A stretch of DNA of 64,000 nucleotides from Crocinitomicaceae bacterium (GTDB lineage Bacteria; Bacteroidota; Bacteroidia; Flavobacteriales_D; Crocinitomicaceae): contig JAMLHA010000015.1 in assembly GCA_023957475.1 (NCBI GenBank), positions 1 through 64,000 on the forward strand. The letters run 5' to 3'. The translations under genes and the position numbers were made by a program. The notes beneath the pieces were generated by a model, which was not told the origin of the DNA, ran no database searches, and saw nothing but the letters and a program-made list of their open reading frames with translations. This document shows positions 1 to 7,911 of the stretch, in pieces; the first letter of the stretch is position 1; each line of letters starts with the position of its first letter.

Positions 1-181
1 TTTATATAAATATTTTTTTAACATTACTTTAATTACTATTAACTCTAAGAAAAATAAAATACAGAGCTTTGTATGATCAAAAAGTGAAGGAAATAAACTA
101 TTTAATGAATAGTTTTTGGTTACAATATCCCATTAATGTGATTTTTTTTTAAGATGTTTAGTGTAAAATAAATTTCTTGTA

Positions 182-189
182 TATATTTG
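182..189 (+). promoter_or_regulatory. -7 box of the tRNA promoter
   Basis: TATATTTG matches the Bacteroidota sigma-A -7 consensus TAnnTTTG exactly and lies 26 bases before tRNA-Thr. No clear -33 TTG is present at the expected distance. It probably drives both tRNA genes. Confidence 0.6.
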
Positions 190-215
190 CACTCCTGAAA
201 AGGAATTTTTATTTT

Positions 216-289
216 GCCGATGTAGCTCAGCTGGCTAGAGCAGCTGATTTGTAATCAGCAGGTCGTGGGTTCGAGTCCCTCTATCGGCT
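216..289 (+). tRNA. tRNA-Thr (anticodon TGT)
   Basis: A complete cloverleaf can be folded by eye: 7-bp acceptor stem GCCGATG/TATCGGC (one G-T pair), anticodon stem GCTGA/TCAGC at 243-247 and 255-259, loop TTTGTAA with anticodon TGT at 250-252, and T-arm GGTTCGAGTCC. The discriminator base is T and CCA is not encoded. It reads ACA codons. It lies 55 bases before tRNA-Gly, probably on the same transcript. Confidence 0.96.
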
Positions 290-344
290 CTTATTTTTTC
301 AGATTACTAACGAGTTTCTGAATTAGTTGAAATAAAATTATAAT

Positions 345-417
345 GCGGGAGTAGCTCAGTTGGTAGAGCGTCAGCCTTCCAAGCTGAGGGTCGCGAGTTC
401 GAGCCTCGTCTCCCGCT
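345..417 (+). tRNA. tRNA-Gly (anticodon TCC)
   Basis: The cloverleaf has acceptor stem GCGGGAG/CTCCCGC, anticodon stem TCAGC/GCTGA, loop CTTCCAA with anticodon TCC at 378-380, and T-loop GTTCGAG. CCA is not encoded. It decodes GGA and GGG glycine codons. A terminator hairpin follows after three bases. Confidence 0.96.
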
Positions 418-420
418 CAC

Positions 421-460
421 AAAGCACTTATCAGTCCGGTAAGTGCTTTTGTTTTTTTTA
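421..460 (+). terminator. Rho-independent terminator of the tRNA pair
   Basis: AAAGCACTTA (421-430) pairs perfectly with TAAGTGCTTT (440-449) around a 9-base loop and is followed by a T-rich run to 459. The downstream arm also supplies the TTG that could act as the -33 element of the ung promoter. Confidence 0.85.
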
Positions 461-478
461 ATATTTCCCTTATATTTG
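449..478 (+). promoter_or_regulatory. ung promoter, start-proximal
   Basis: TTG at 449-451, a 19-base spacer and TATATTTG at 471-478 fit the Bacteroidota TTG-N17-23-TAnnTTTG consensus. The ATG at 483 is only five bases past the -7 box, so transcription should begin at or next to the start codon, giving a leaderless mRNA. Confidence 0.7.
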
Positions 479-482
479 TTAT

Positions 483-1157
483 ATGAATGTTACTATTGAA
501 CCAAGCTGGAAACAATTGCTTCAACCTGAATTTGAAAAAGATTACTTCAATCAATTGGTTGAATTTGTAAAAAGTGAATATGCATTGAATAAAAATGCAG
601 TTTTTCCTCCAGCTACTTCTATTTTTAGGGCTTTTGATGCTTGTCCGATTAGTCGTTTAAAAGTGGTGATATTAGGTCAAGACCCATATCCAACTAAGGG
701 ACATGCAAATGGTTTGTGTTTTTCAATTAATCCAGATGTTCGTCCTTTTGCAAAAAGTTTAATCAATATTTTTAAGGAAATAGAAACTGATTTGAATCAA
801 CCAATTCCAGAAAATGGGGATTTATCTCGTTGGGCCGAACAAGGTGTGCTGTTATTGAATTCAATTCTAACGGTACGCGAAGGTCAACCGCAAAGTCACC
901 AAAACAAAGGATGGGAAAAATTCACAGATGCAGTAATTCAAAAAATTTCAGACGAATGTTCGGGTGTTGTATTCCTATTGTGGGGTGGCTATGCCAAGAA
1001 GAAAGGGAAGAATATCGATCGTACCAAGCATTTGGTGTTGGAATCGGGACATCCCTCGCCTATGAGCGCAAATCAAGGGATGTGGTTTGGAAACAAACAC
1101 TTTAGCCAAGCAAACGAGTATTTAGCATCAAAAGGAAAATCGGAAATAGTTTGGTAG
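483..1157 (+). CDS. ung: Uracil-DNA glycosylase, family 1
   Basis: Removes uracil from DNA as the first step of base excision repair in the cytoplasm. The 224-residue protein has the usual length for UNG. The water-activating motif GQDPYP is at residues 65-70 with catalytic Asp67, and the DNA-intercalation motif HPSPMSA starts at His190, so both active-site parts are intact. The start ATG lies five bases after a strong -7 box, with no room for a ribosome binding site, which points to leaderless translation. The gene stands alone between the tRNA terminator and the converging ansA gene, with four bases between the two stop codons. The family assignment is secure. Confidence 0.97.
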   Translation: MNVTIEPSWKQLLQPEFEKDYFNQLVEFVKSEYALNKNAVFPPATSIFRAFDACPISRLKVVILGQDPYPTKGHANGLCFSINPDVRPFAKSLINIFKEIETDLNQPIPENGDLSRWAEQGVLLLNSILTVREGQPQSHQNKGWEKFTDAVIQKISDECSGVVFLLWGGYAKKKGKNIDRTKHLVLESGHPSPMSANQGMWFGNKHFSQANEYLASKGKSEIVW

Positions 1158-1161
1158 AAAT

Positions 1162-2193
1162 TTATAGTGTCATCTCACCAACCAACGATTTTTGTAATAA
1201 TTGCTTGATTTCTTCAGTAGTATAATTTTTACCTAACAAATACATCAACTTTGTCAAAGCTGCTTCTGTTGTGATGTCAGCACCTGGAATAACGCCTATT
1301 TTCTTAAAAAAGCTACTAGTTTCGTATTTTCCCTGCACCACACTTCCAGATTGACATTGAGTAACATTCAACACAATACCTCCTTGATGAATGTAGTCTG
1401 TTAATAATTGATGAAGAACTTGGTCACTTGGTGCATTGCCCGATCCAAATGTTTCTAATACAATCGCCTTGATATTTTTTGAATCAAACAAATGCTTGTA
1501 AAAACTAAAATTTATGCCTGAATAGAGTTTTAGTAAAGCTATTTCATTGGAAAAGGAAGGGAAAAATTCTAATTTTTCTTTTTTAGTTCTAAATAAATGC
1601 TCTATCTTATAATCAATATTGATACCAGCTACAGCTAAACGGGTAAAGTTGGGCGATTTGAATGCTTCAAATTGATTGGCAGATATTTTTGAACTTCTAT
1701 TTCCTCTATAAAGTGAATATTCAAAGTAAACGGCTACTTCCTGCACTAAAGGTTCTCCATCATCTCCCTTTTTAGCAGCTATTTCAATGGCTGTAAACAA
1801 ATTTTCTTTACCATCCGTTCTGATGGTTCCAATTGGTAATTGAGAGCCTGTTAATATGATAGGTTTTTTTAATCCTTGTAACATGAAACTCAATGCAGAA
1901 GCAGTGTAAGCCATTGTGTCAGAACCATGAAGAATAACAAAACCATCGTAATCATCGTAGTTTTTAACAATGATTTCTCCAATTAATTCCCAATCTTTAA
2001 TGGTAATCTCAGAAGAATCGATGGGCTGATCAAAACTCTCTGATGTCAACGAGATATTAAGCTCTTTTAACTCAGGGACATGACTGTATATGTGATTAAA
2101 ATCAAAAGCTTTTAATTCTCCTGTATGAAAATCATTGACCATTCCGATGGTACCACCAGTATAAATCATTAAAACTTTTGGTTGACAATTCAT
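1162..2193 (-). CDS. ansA: Type I L-asparaginase
   Basis: Hydrolyses L-asparagine to aspartate and ammonia. From the ATG at 2193 the protein has 343 residues, close to the type I cytoplasmic family, and lacks a signal peptide. The first catalytic threonine lies in YTGGTIG at residues 11-17 and the second in HGSDT at 89-93. A longer reading from a TTG at 2220 is possible, but the ATG start fits family length better. The gene follows fabD after about 52 bases and is probably cotranscribed from the fabD promoter; no separate -7 box is seen in the gap. There is no metabolic link to fabD that I can point to. Confidence 0.93.
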   Translation of the reverse strand: MNCQPKVLMIYTGGTIGMVNDFHTGELKAFDFNHIYSHVPELKELNISLTSESFDQPIDSSEITIKDWELIGEIIVKNYDDYDGFVILHGSDTMAYTASALSFMLQGLKKPIILTGSQLPIGTIRTDGKENLFTAIEIAAKKGDDGEPLVQEVAVYFEYSLYRGNRSSKISANQFEAFKSPNFTRLAVAGINIDYKIEHLFRTKKEKLEFFPSFSNEIALLKLYSGINFSFYKHLFDSKNIKAIVLETFGSGNAPSDQVLHQLLTDYIHQGGIVLNVTQCQSGSVVQGKYETSSFFKKIGVIPGADITTEAALTKLMYLLGKNYTTEEIKQLLQKSLVGEMTL

Positions 2194-2245
2194 GTGTTGA
2201 GTGTTTAATAGAGTCCACAATTACTCATGGACTCTTTAAATATAA

Positions 2246-3127
2246 TTAGATTGTAGCGCTTGAAGTAGGTATTTCTCTATCTACTTTCTTAAACAAGCCT
2301 TGTAAAACTTTACCAGGACCAACTTCAATAACTTCTTTTGCACCATCAGCAATCATTTGTTGCATGATTTGCGTCCATTTTACAGGAGCTGTTAATTGTG
2401 CCACTAAATTCTTTTTAATTTCCTCTGGTTCAGTAATACCTTTTGCATTTACGTTTTGATAAACGGGGCAGAACGGTTTTTTAAATTCAGTTGCTTCAAT
2501 AGCAGCAGCTAATTCTTCTCTTGCCGGCTCCATTAATGGAGAGTGAAAAGCACCACCAACTTGCAATATTAAAGCTCTTTTTGCTCCTGCTTCTGTTAAT
2601 TTAGCACAAGCCTCTTCAACAGCAGGAATCGCTCCTGAGATAACCAATTGCCCTGGACAATTGTAATTTGCAGCTACAACAACTCCATCAATTGAAGCAC
2701 ACACTTTTTCTACTACTTCATCATCCAATCCTAAGATTGCTGCCATTGTTGAAGGTTCAGCTTCACATGCTTTTTGCATAGCTAAAGCACGTTTATAAAC
2801 CAATTTCAAACCGTCTTCAAAATTCAAAGTACCGTTTGCAACTAAGGCTGAAAATTCACCTAATGAGTGGCCTGCAACCATATCTGGTTTAAAGCTATCT
2901 CCCAAAGTGGCTGCCAATATGGTAGAGTGAAGAAAAATAGCAGGTTGTGTAACTTTTGTTTGTTTTAACTCTTCATCAGTTCCTTCAAACATGATTTTTG
3001 AAATATCAAATCCTAAGATTTCATTTGCTTTTTCAAATAATTCTTTTGCCTTTGATGAATTTTCATATAAATCTTTACCCATTCCTGAAAACTGGGCACC
3101 TTGACCTGGAAAAACGTATGCTTTCAT
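2246..3127 (-). CDS. fabD: Malonyl-CoA:ACP transacylase
   Basis: Transfers malonyl groups from malonyl-CoA to acyl carrier protein, supplying the extender unit for type II fatty acid synthesis in the cytoplasm. The 293 residues match the usual FabD length. The oxyanion-hole motif GQGAQ is at residues 8-12, the nucleophile Ser88 sits in GHSLGE, and the catalytic His195 lies in GGAFHSP. The gene has its own promoter upstream and leads a two-gene unit with ansA. It is not next to other fab genes in this window. Confidence 0.96.
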   Translation of the reverse strand: MKAYVFPGQGAQFSGMGKDLYENSSKAKELFEKANEILGFDISKIMFEGTDEELKQTKVTQPAIFLHSTILAATLGDSFKPDMVAGHSLGEFSALVANGTLNFEDGLKLVYKRALAMQKACEAEPSTMAAILGLDDEVVEKVCASIDGVVVAANYNCPGQLVISGAIPAVEEACAKLTEAGAKRALILQVGGAFHSPLMEPAREELAAAIEATEFKKPFCPVYQNVNAKGITEPEEIKKNLVAQLTAPVKWTQIMQQMIADGAKEVIEVGPGKVLQGLFKKVDREIPTSSATI

Positions 3128-3152
3128 ATTGCTTTTATTCTTATTTTGTGGA

Positions 3153-3185
3153 CAAATATACGATTATTCTGAAATTACTTTACAA
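3153..3185 (-). promoter_or_regulatory. fabD promoter
   Basis: On the minus strand TATATTTG (3160-3153) is an exact -7 box, and TTG (3185-3183) lies 22 bases upstream of it. The TTG overlaps the stop codon of the aminopeptidase gene. The predicted leader is about 20 bases. Confidence 0.65.
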
Positions 3186-4949
3186 TGGAGTTACTAGCTC
3201 TAAGAACCACTCCTTAACCGCTCCATTTAAGAATGAACCTAGTTTTTCTTCACACTGTTTGTGGTAATTATTGAGCCATTGAATTTCTTCTGCAGAAAGT
3301 AATTCTTTTACAATTGCATTTTTGAAAAATGGGCAGAAAGTTAACGTTTCAAATTCATAAAATGTGTTCCATTCTGTTTTTTTCCATTCTTTGACAACAA
3401 CTAAATTCTCGTGTCGAATACCGTATTTGCCTTCAACATAATAACCAGGCTCATTGGAAACCACCATTCCTGGCAATAATTCTTGCGGATTCATGTCTTT
3501 ACGAATGTTTTGTGGACCTTCGTGTACATTCATAAAACAACCAACTCCGTGTCCTGTGCCATGATTGTAATCTTTTCCTTCATTCCATAAAGCCATTCTA
3601 GCTAACGTATCTAATTGCACACCTCGTGTACCTTTCGGGAACTTCATCATGGATAGTTGAATGTGTCCTTTTAAAACCAATGTTGCATCGTGTTTGAATT
3701 CTTCACTGACACTACCTAAAGGAAATGTGCGGGTAATATCAGTTGTTCCTTCTAAATACTGACCTCCTGAATCCACTAAAATACTGCCATCGTTGGTTAC
3801 TTCTGAACAACCTTCTTTTGGAGCTTTGTAATGGATAATTGCCCCATTTCCTTTGTATCCGATGATACTATCAAAACTTTCTCCAACAAAATCTCTTTGT
3901 TCGGCTCTAAAGCCTCTTAATTTTTTACCGATAGTATATTCTGTCATAGGTTCCTTTCCAACATTGTGTGTTAACCAATAAAGAAAATTCACCATTGCTA
4001 CACCATCTTTTACCATAGCAGAACGAAATCCATTTAATTCTGTTTCGTTTTTTTGTGCCTTCATTAAATTACCTGGAACAGCAGTTTTTATAAAGGTGTT
4101 GGTAGTTTTTAAAGTTTCAAAAACAGATTGATTGCAATTAGGAGAAATTAAAATTTGTTGATTTTTTATTGTTTTTAAATCTTCAAAAAAGCGATTGTAT
4201 TCAACAACTGACACACCCGTTTCATGCATCAATTGACGTGCTTCATCTGTTAGTTTTTGTGTATCAACATACAATGTAGCATTTGTTTTACCGATTGTTA
4301 AATAACTTAAAAAAACGGGGTTACACTCCACATCACTGCCTCGTAGATTCAATGTCCAAGCTATATCATCTAAACTTGATAGCAAATGAAAACTTGCACC
4401 CATTTCGTTCATTTCTTGACGAATAGCTGTCAATTTATCACTTGCTGACTTACCAGCTCTTGAAACTGGTTGTACAAACACTGGATTTTTCACAGGCGTT
4501 CCTCGATCTTTCCATATCTCTTTTAATAAAGGCATGTCTATTAATTGACGATTTGCTTTGGCTAATTTATTTTGAAGTAATTCCCAATTGGCATTGGATG
4601 TACAAAGGGCGTTGACTGCAATTTTACTACCTTCTTGTGTTTCGGAAATAATCCAATCAATGTAATTAGGAGTCCCTTCAATACCATCTTTGAATAAATC
4701 GATGCCAGAGCCAGCTAATTCAATTGGGGCTTGTGTAAAATAGCGACCATCAGTCCATAAACCAGCATTGTTTTTTGTGATTACTACAAATCCTGCGGAG
4801 CCTGTGAATCCAGATAACCAAGTTCGTTCTTTCCATTCTTCTGGCAGGTACTCACTCATGTGTGGGTCTGCAGAATATACGATAAATGTATCTATAGCAT
4901 GTTGGTGCATTGCGGCACGTAATAAAGCTACTTTGTCTTTTGCTGTCAT
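3180..4949 (-). CDS. Xaa-Pro aminopeptidase, M24B family
   Basis: A metallopeptidase expected to remove N-terminal residues preceding proline. The 589-residue protein has the layout of the large, eukaryotic-like aminopeptidase P: two creatinase-type N-terminal domains (about 1-130 and 160-300), the pita-bread M24 catalytic domain (about 305-525) and a short C-terminal domain. All five metal ligands are visible: Asp393, Asp404, His467 (in HGTGHGVG), Glu500 (NEPGYY) and Glu514 (RHENL). No signal peptide is seen, so it is probably cytoplasmic. It stands between fabD and the folate operon, and a start-proximal -7-like box lies about 40 bases before its ATG. Confidence 0.94.
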   Translation of the reverse strand: MTAKDKVALLRAAMHQHAIDTFIVYSADPHMSEYLPEEWKERTWLSGFTGSAGFVVITKNNAGLWTDGRYFTQAPIELAGSGIDLFKDGIEGTPNYIDWIISETQEGSKIAVNALCTSNANWELLQNKLAKANRQLIDMPLLKEIWKDRGTPVKNPVFVQPVSRAGKSASDKLTAIRQEMNEMGASFHLLSSLDDIAWTLNLRGSDVECNPVFLSYLTIGKTNATLYVDTQKLTDEARQLMHETGVSVVEYNRFFEDLKTIKNQQILISPNCNQSVFETLKTTNTFIKTAVPGNLMKAQKNETELNGFRSAMVKDGVAMVNFLYWLTHNVGKEPMTEYTIGKKLRGFRAEQRDFVGESFDSIIGYKGNGAIIHYKAPKEGCSEVTNDGSILVDSGGQYLEGTTDITRTFPLGSVSEEFKHDATLVLKGHIQLSMMKFPKGTRGVQLDTLARMALWNEGKDYNHGTGHGVGCFMNVHEGPQNIRKDMNPQELLPGMVVSNEPGYYVEGKYGIRHENLVVVKEWKKTEWNTFYEFETLTFCPFFKNAIVKELLSAEEIQWLNNYHKQCEEKLGSFLNGAVKEWFLELVTPL

Positions 4950-4987
4950 TTTGTTTTTGTTTGAATGTAAAAGTACAAGTTACAAAG

Positions 4988-4995
4988 CAAAATTA
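4988..4995 (-). promoter_or_regulatory. -7 box upstream of the M24 aminopeptidase gene
   Basis: TAATTTTG on the minus strand (4995-4988) matches TAnnTTTG and lies 38 bases upstream of the ATG at 4949. I see no TTG at the right distance, so this rests on the -7 box only. Confidence 0.4.
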
Positions 4996-5014
4996 AAAGC
5001 AAATGACTGTATTT

Positions 5015-5779
5015 TTAATTGATTTCTATTTCTGGTTGAAGGTACTTAACAAAATCAATCAAAAATGGCAATTCATTGATTTCAGAATCTGTAATTTTTC
5101 CATTAAAAGTGGTGATGTCTAAGTCAATGGTGCGAGGTGCATTCTTGTTTTCTGTTCGTTCTCTTTTTAAGGAAGTCTCAATAGCTCGAAGTGTTCTCCA
5201 CAATTCATTGTAACTTTTTTTGGTAATAATCAATATAGCTCCATTGACAAAATCAGCTTGATTTTCAAATTTTAGTGGTTTGGTAACAATAAATTCTGTT
5301 TTATTGATGCATTCAACATGTTGACTAAGAAGTTTTAAAGCTGCATCTATATTTTGTTGTGGATCTATATTCGAACCTAAAGCAATCATTGCGCTATTGT
5401 AACGATCGTTTTCATTGATTTCTACCAATACATTGTCTGCAAATCGAAGAGCGTGTGGCTTTTCTACTTTTACTGAAATATTTTGAATACCAATATGCTC
5501 ATTTTGAATCATTTTGTAGATAAGTTCGGCAACATATTCAATTAGATTAAATTTTTGATTATCAATTGATTCAATAATTTTTTTTGTGATTTTCTTATAG
5601 TCTATTGTATCGATAACGTCGTCTGATTTTGTTGCGTTTGTTGTATCGTATTTAAAAGAATAAGACACAACTAAATCTTGCAATTTTTCTTTTTCCCAAT
5701 CTACAAAGCCTATGTATGCACGTAATCTTAAATTTTCAACTTTAATGGTGGTTAGCTTTGGTATCGAATTAAGTTTCAT
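5015..5779 (-). CDS. Fused dihydroneopterin aldolase / HPPK
   Basis: A bifunctional folate enzyme that would convert dihydroneopterin to 6-hydroxymethyl-dihydropterin and then pyrophosphorylate it. The N-terminal part (about 10-120) reads as FolB, with VENLRLRAYIG near the start and VKVEKPHALRFADNV near its end. The C-terminal part (about 130-254) reads as FolK, beginning ALGSNIDPQ and containing the signature APRTIDLDI. The gene starts ten bases after the SDR gene, so the two are translated from one message. In many bacteria folB and folK are separate genes. The FolK half is short at its C-terminus compared with E. coli HPPK, but the active-site motif is intact. Confidence 0.92.
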   Translation of the reverse strand: MKLNSIPKLTTIKVENLRLRAYIGFVDWEKEKLQDLVVSYSFKYDTTNATKSDDVIDTIDYKKITKKIIESIDNQKFNLIEYVAELIYKMIQNEHIGIQNISVKVEKPHALRFADNVLVEINENDRYNSAMIALGSNIDPQQNIDAALKLLSQHVECINKTEFIVTKPLKFENQADFVNGAILIITKKSYNELWRTLRAIETSLKRERTENKNAPRTIDLDITTFNGKITDSEINELPFLIDFVKYLQPEIEIN

Positions 5780-5789
5780 ACTATTTGTG

Positions 5790-6503
5790 TTAGATTAAAT
5801 GATCTCCTCCGTCAACATAGATTACTTGACCAGTAATAAATTTACTTTCCAATAAAAACCGAAAAGCTTTTATTACATCTTCCATGTTTCCAATTGTTTG
5901 AAGTGGAATATCCTTTGACAAATTTAATAAATAAGATTCATCTTTTCCAGCAGGAGGTAAAACCAACCCTGGACCAATTGCGTTTACCCTAAAATTAGGT
6001 GCTAAATGAACAGCCGAAAGTTTGGTAAATTCTTTTAATAATTTTTTAGATAGGAGATAATCCAAGTGTTTGGTATAATTTTTTTCGACTTTGGTATCGA
6101 TGAAATTAATAATTTCACCTTTTTCAAATGTTCGAGCAAATGATTTGGTCAATAAATAAGCTTTTTCAAAATTAATTGTCATTTCTTTTTGAAACAAAGT
6201 AGCTCCTTTGTTATCGTAATCTGAAGGGATAAAATCTGAAGCACAATTGACTAAAAGATCAATAATAATTCCTCTTTGTTTATAATTATCAAACAAAGAA
6301 TCAAAATCGTATTCTTCTAAAAAGTTTAGTTGAATAGCTTCAGATTTTACTTGGTATTGTTCAATTTCACTTTTGAGTTGTTCGACTTTTGCATGCGATT
6401 GATTGTAATGTAAAATAAGGTTATATCCCATTTTAGCCAGTTCAATAGCAATGGCTTTGCCAATTCTGTCAGAACTCCCCGTTATAAAAGCAAACTTATC
6501 CAT
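5790..6503 (-). CDS. Short-chain dehydrogenase, FolM/pteridine reductase-like
   Basis: An NADPH-dependent SDR that by sequence and context most likely reduces a pterin or dihydrofolate. The nucleotide motif is TGSSDRIG at residues 8-15; the arginine in the last part of this motif is typical of pteridine reductases rather than the TGxxxGIG of ordinary SDRs. The catalytic pair Tyr149-x3-Lys153 is present. The segment GPGLVLPPAGKDE resembles FolM and PTR1 substrate-loop sequences. It lies ten bases before the FolB-FolK fusion and three bases after the frameshifted reductase, so it belongs to the same operon. The substrate is inferred; dihydromonapterin is the main alternative to dihydrofolate. 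Confidence 0.85.
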   Translation of the reverse strand: MDKFAFITGSSDRIGKAIAIELAKMGYNLILHYNQSHAKVEQLKSEIEQYQVKSEAIQLNFLEEYDFDSLFDNYKQRGIIIDLLVNCASDFIPSDYDNKGATLFQKEMTINFEKAYLLTKSFARTFEKGEIINFIDTKVEKNYTKHLDYLLSKKLLKEFTKLSAVHLAPNFRVNAIGPGLVLPPAGKDESYLLNLSKDIPLQTIGNMEDVIKAFRFLLESKFITGQVIYVDGGDHLI

Positions 6504-6506
6504 TCA

Positions 6507-7171
6507 TTAAAATCCTTCTTTTACTATATGTGCTTCATTAATACCTAATGAAGCTAAATTTTTTTCAACCGCATTCATCATTGGTTTTGGACCACATAGA
6601 TAGTAATATTTTAAATTATTATCGCTGTATTTTTTTATTAATTCAGCACTAATATAACCATTTTCGTATCCATCTACCTGATCATCTGATAAAATATTGA
6701 TGAAATTGTTACCTAAAAGTTGGTTAAAATGATCTTTTAAAATGATATCTTCTTGTTTTTTATTCGCAAAAATCAATTTATTATTACCAATTTTTCCTTG
6801 TTTCTCTAAATCTTTTAGAATGGCAATAAATGGAGTTATTCCTGCTCCACCAGCCAAGAAAACACCATCACCTTTGTAGTGAATGTCACCGAATGGTTTT
6901 TTTTAGGATAATATCATCACCAGGTTTAACACTCAATAATTCATTGGTAACACCTTGATGTGAGGGATAGGTTTTGATGACAAATTCAATAAAATCATCT
7001 TCGGGAAGTGAAAGTAAAGGCACTTAATTTATCGTTCCAACCAGATTTATTGATAGCAATATCAGTAGTTTGACCTGCGATATAGTTGAAGTTTTCTGGT
7101 TTTTCTGTTCTGATACGTAGCACATCATGAGTTAAATGTTCTACAGATTTTATTTTTACGTTATTTGACAT
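6507..7171 (-). pseudogene. FNR-like flavodoxin/ferredoxin reductase with two frameshifts
   Basis: Read across three frames, this is a complete FAD- and NAD(P)H-binding reductase of about 222 residues. The N-terminal part starts MSNNVKIKSVEHL at 7171 and runs to the FAD-binding segment AFTFTS. The middle (PEDDFIEFVIKTYPSHQG) is in another frame. The NAD(P)-binding part (FLAGGAGITPF to VKEGF) is an intact 116-codon reading frame. The first break, near 7011-7018, looks like loss of one copy of a 5-base TTCCC unit; the second, at 6897-6904, is an A8 run on the coding strand where A7 restores frame. The gene leads the folate operon, three bases before the SDR gene. It is either a pseudogene or an assembly error at repeats. 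Confidence 0.85.
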
Positions 7172-7328
7172 AATGATTGTTTTTAGTTCAGTTTCAATTA
7201 TTTTTTATTATTAAATCAATTGACTCATTAGAGTAATGAATATTGAAAAAGGTTACAAAAAATTTATTTTTTCCGAAAATTAACCTATTTTTTATAAAAA
7301 TCAAAGAAAATGGTTCTTTAATATTTGA

Positions 7329-7358
7329 TTGTCAACGAATGTTTTTTTATTACCTTTA
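7329..7358 (+). promoter_or_regulatory. Promoter of the hemerythrin operon
   Basis: TTG at 7329-7331, a 19-base spacer and TACCTTTA at 7351-7358. The -7 box differs from TAnnTTTG only in its last base. The predicted leader is about 30 bases. Confidence 0.5.
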
Positions 7359-7393
7359 CGATATGAAGAAATAAGACTATAAATTGCAGCAAC

Positions 7394-7906
7394 ATGAATA
7401 ACCCATTGTATCAGTTTTTTACCAATGATCATAGAAGAATAGAAAAAATTCTTGAAAAAGCTATTGCAGATATCAACAACATTAAAGATGAATATTATCA
7501 AGAATTTAGAGCAGGTTTGCTTACACACATAAAAATGGAAGAGAAAATTTTGTTTTTAGAAGCTCAGAAGGCCAATAACAATACGCCATTGCCTTTGGCT
7601 GGTGAACTTCGATTAGAACATGGAGCGATTACTTCATTAATGGTTCCATCTCCAACCGCTGATTTGATAAAAGTACTAAAATACGTATTGGAGGCACATG
7701 ATTTAAAAGAAGAAAAGGAAGGAGGGATGTATGAGGCTTGTGAGTCATTAACAACCAACCAAACGGAAGAATTACTTGAACAATTAAAAAATGTAACCCT
7801 TACACCAATACATCCACACAATGACGCGCCTATTGCGTTAGAAGCAGCTAAACGGGCCTTATTGAGAGCAGGATTTGATTACGATAAAATTGTTGCAGAA
7901 AATTAA
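7394..7906 (+). CDS. Hemerythrin-domain protein
   Basis: A 170-residue cytoplasmic protein with the HHE/hemerythrin-like four-helix fold expected to bind a di-iron centre. Candidate ligands are visible in the usual order: His13 in NDHRRIE, the HIKMEEK segment in the second helix, the LEHGAIT histidine in the third, and EAHDLKEEKE in the fourth. Such proteins sense or store O2 or NO, or help repair iron-sulfur clusters; which applies here cannot be told. It leads an operon with the aldehyde dehydrogenase (five bases later) and the YkgJ-like protein. Confidence 0.85.
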   Translation: MNNPLYQFFTNDHRRIEKILEKAIADINNIKDEYYQEFRAGLLTHIKMEEKILFLEAQKANNNTPLPLAGELRLEHGAITSLMVPSPTADLIKVLKYVLEAHDLKEEKEGGMYEACESLTTNQTEELLEQLKNVTLTPIHPHNDAPIALEAAKRALLRAGFDYDKIVAEN

Positions 7907-7911
7907 ATAGG

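Noticed and set aside
1..215. Gene fragment at the left edge
   Set aside because: Very AT-rich, with stops in all frames; only the tRNA promoter is supported.
2194..2220. Longer asparaginase from a TTG at 2220
   Set aside because: The ATG at 2193 gives the normal family N-terminus, and the extra residues are not conserved-looking.
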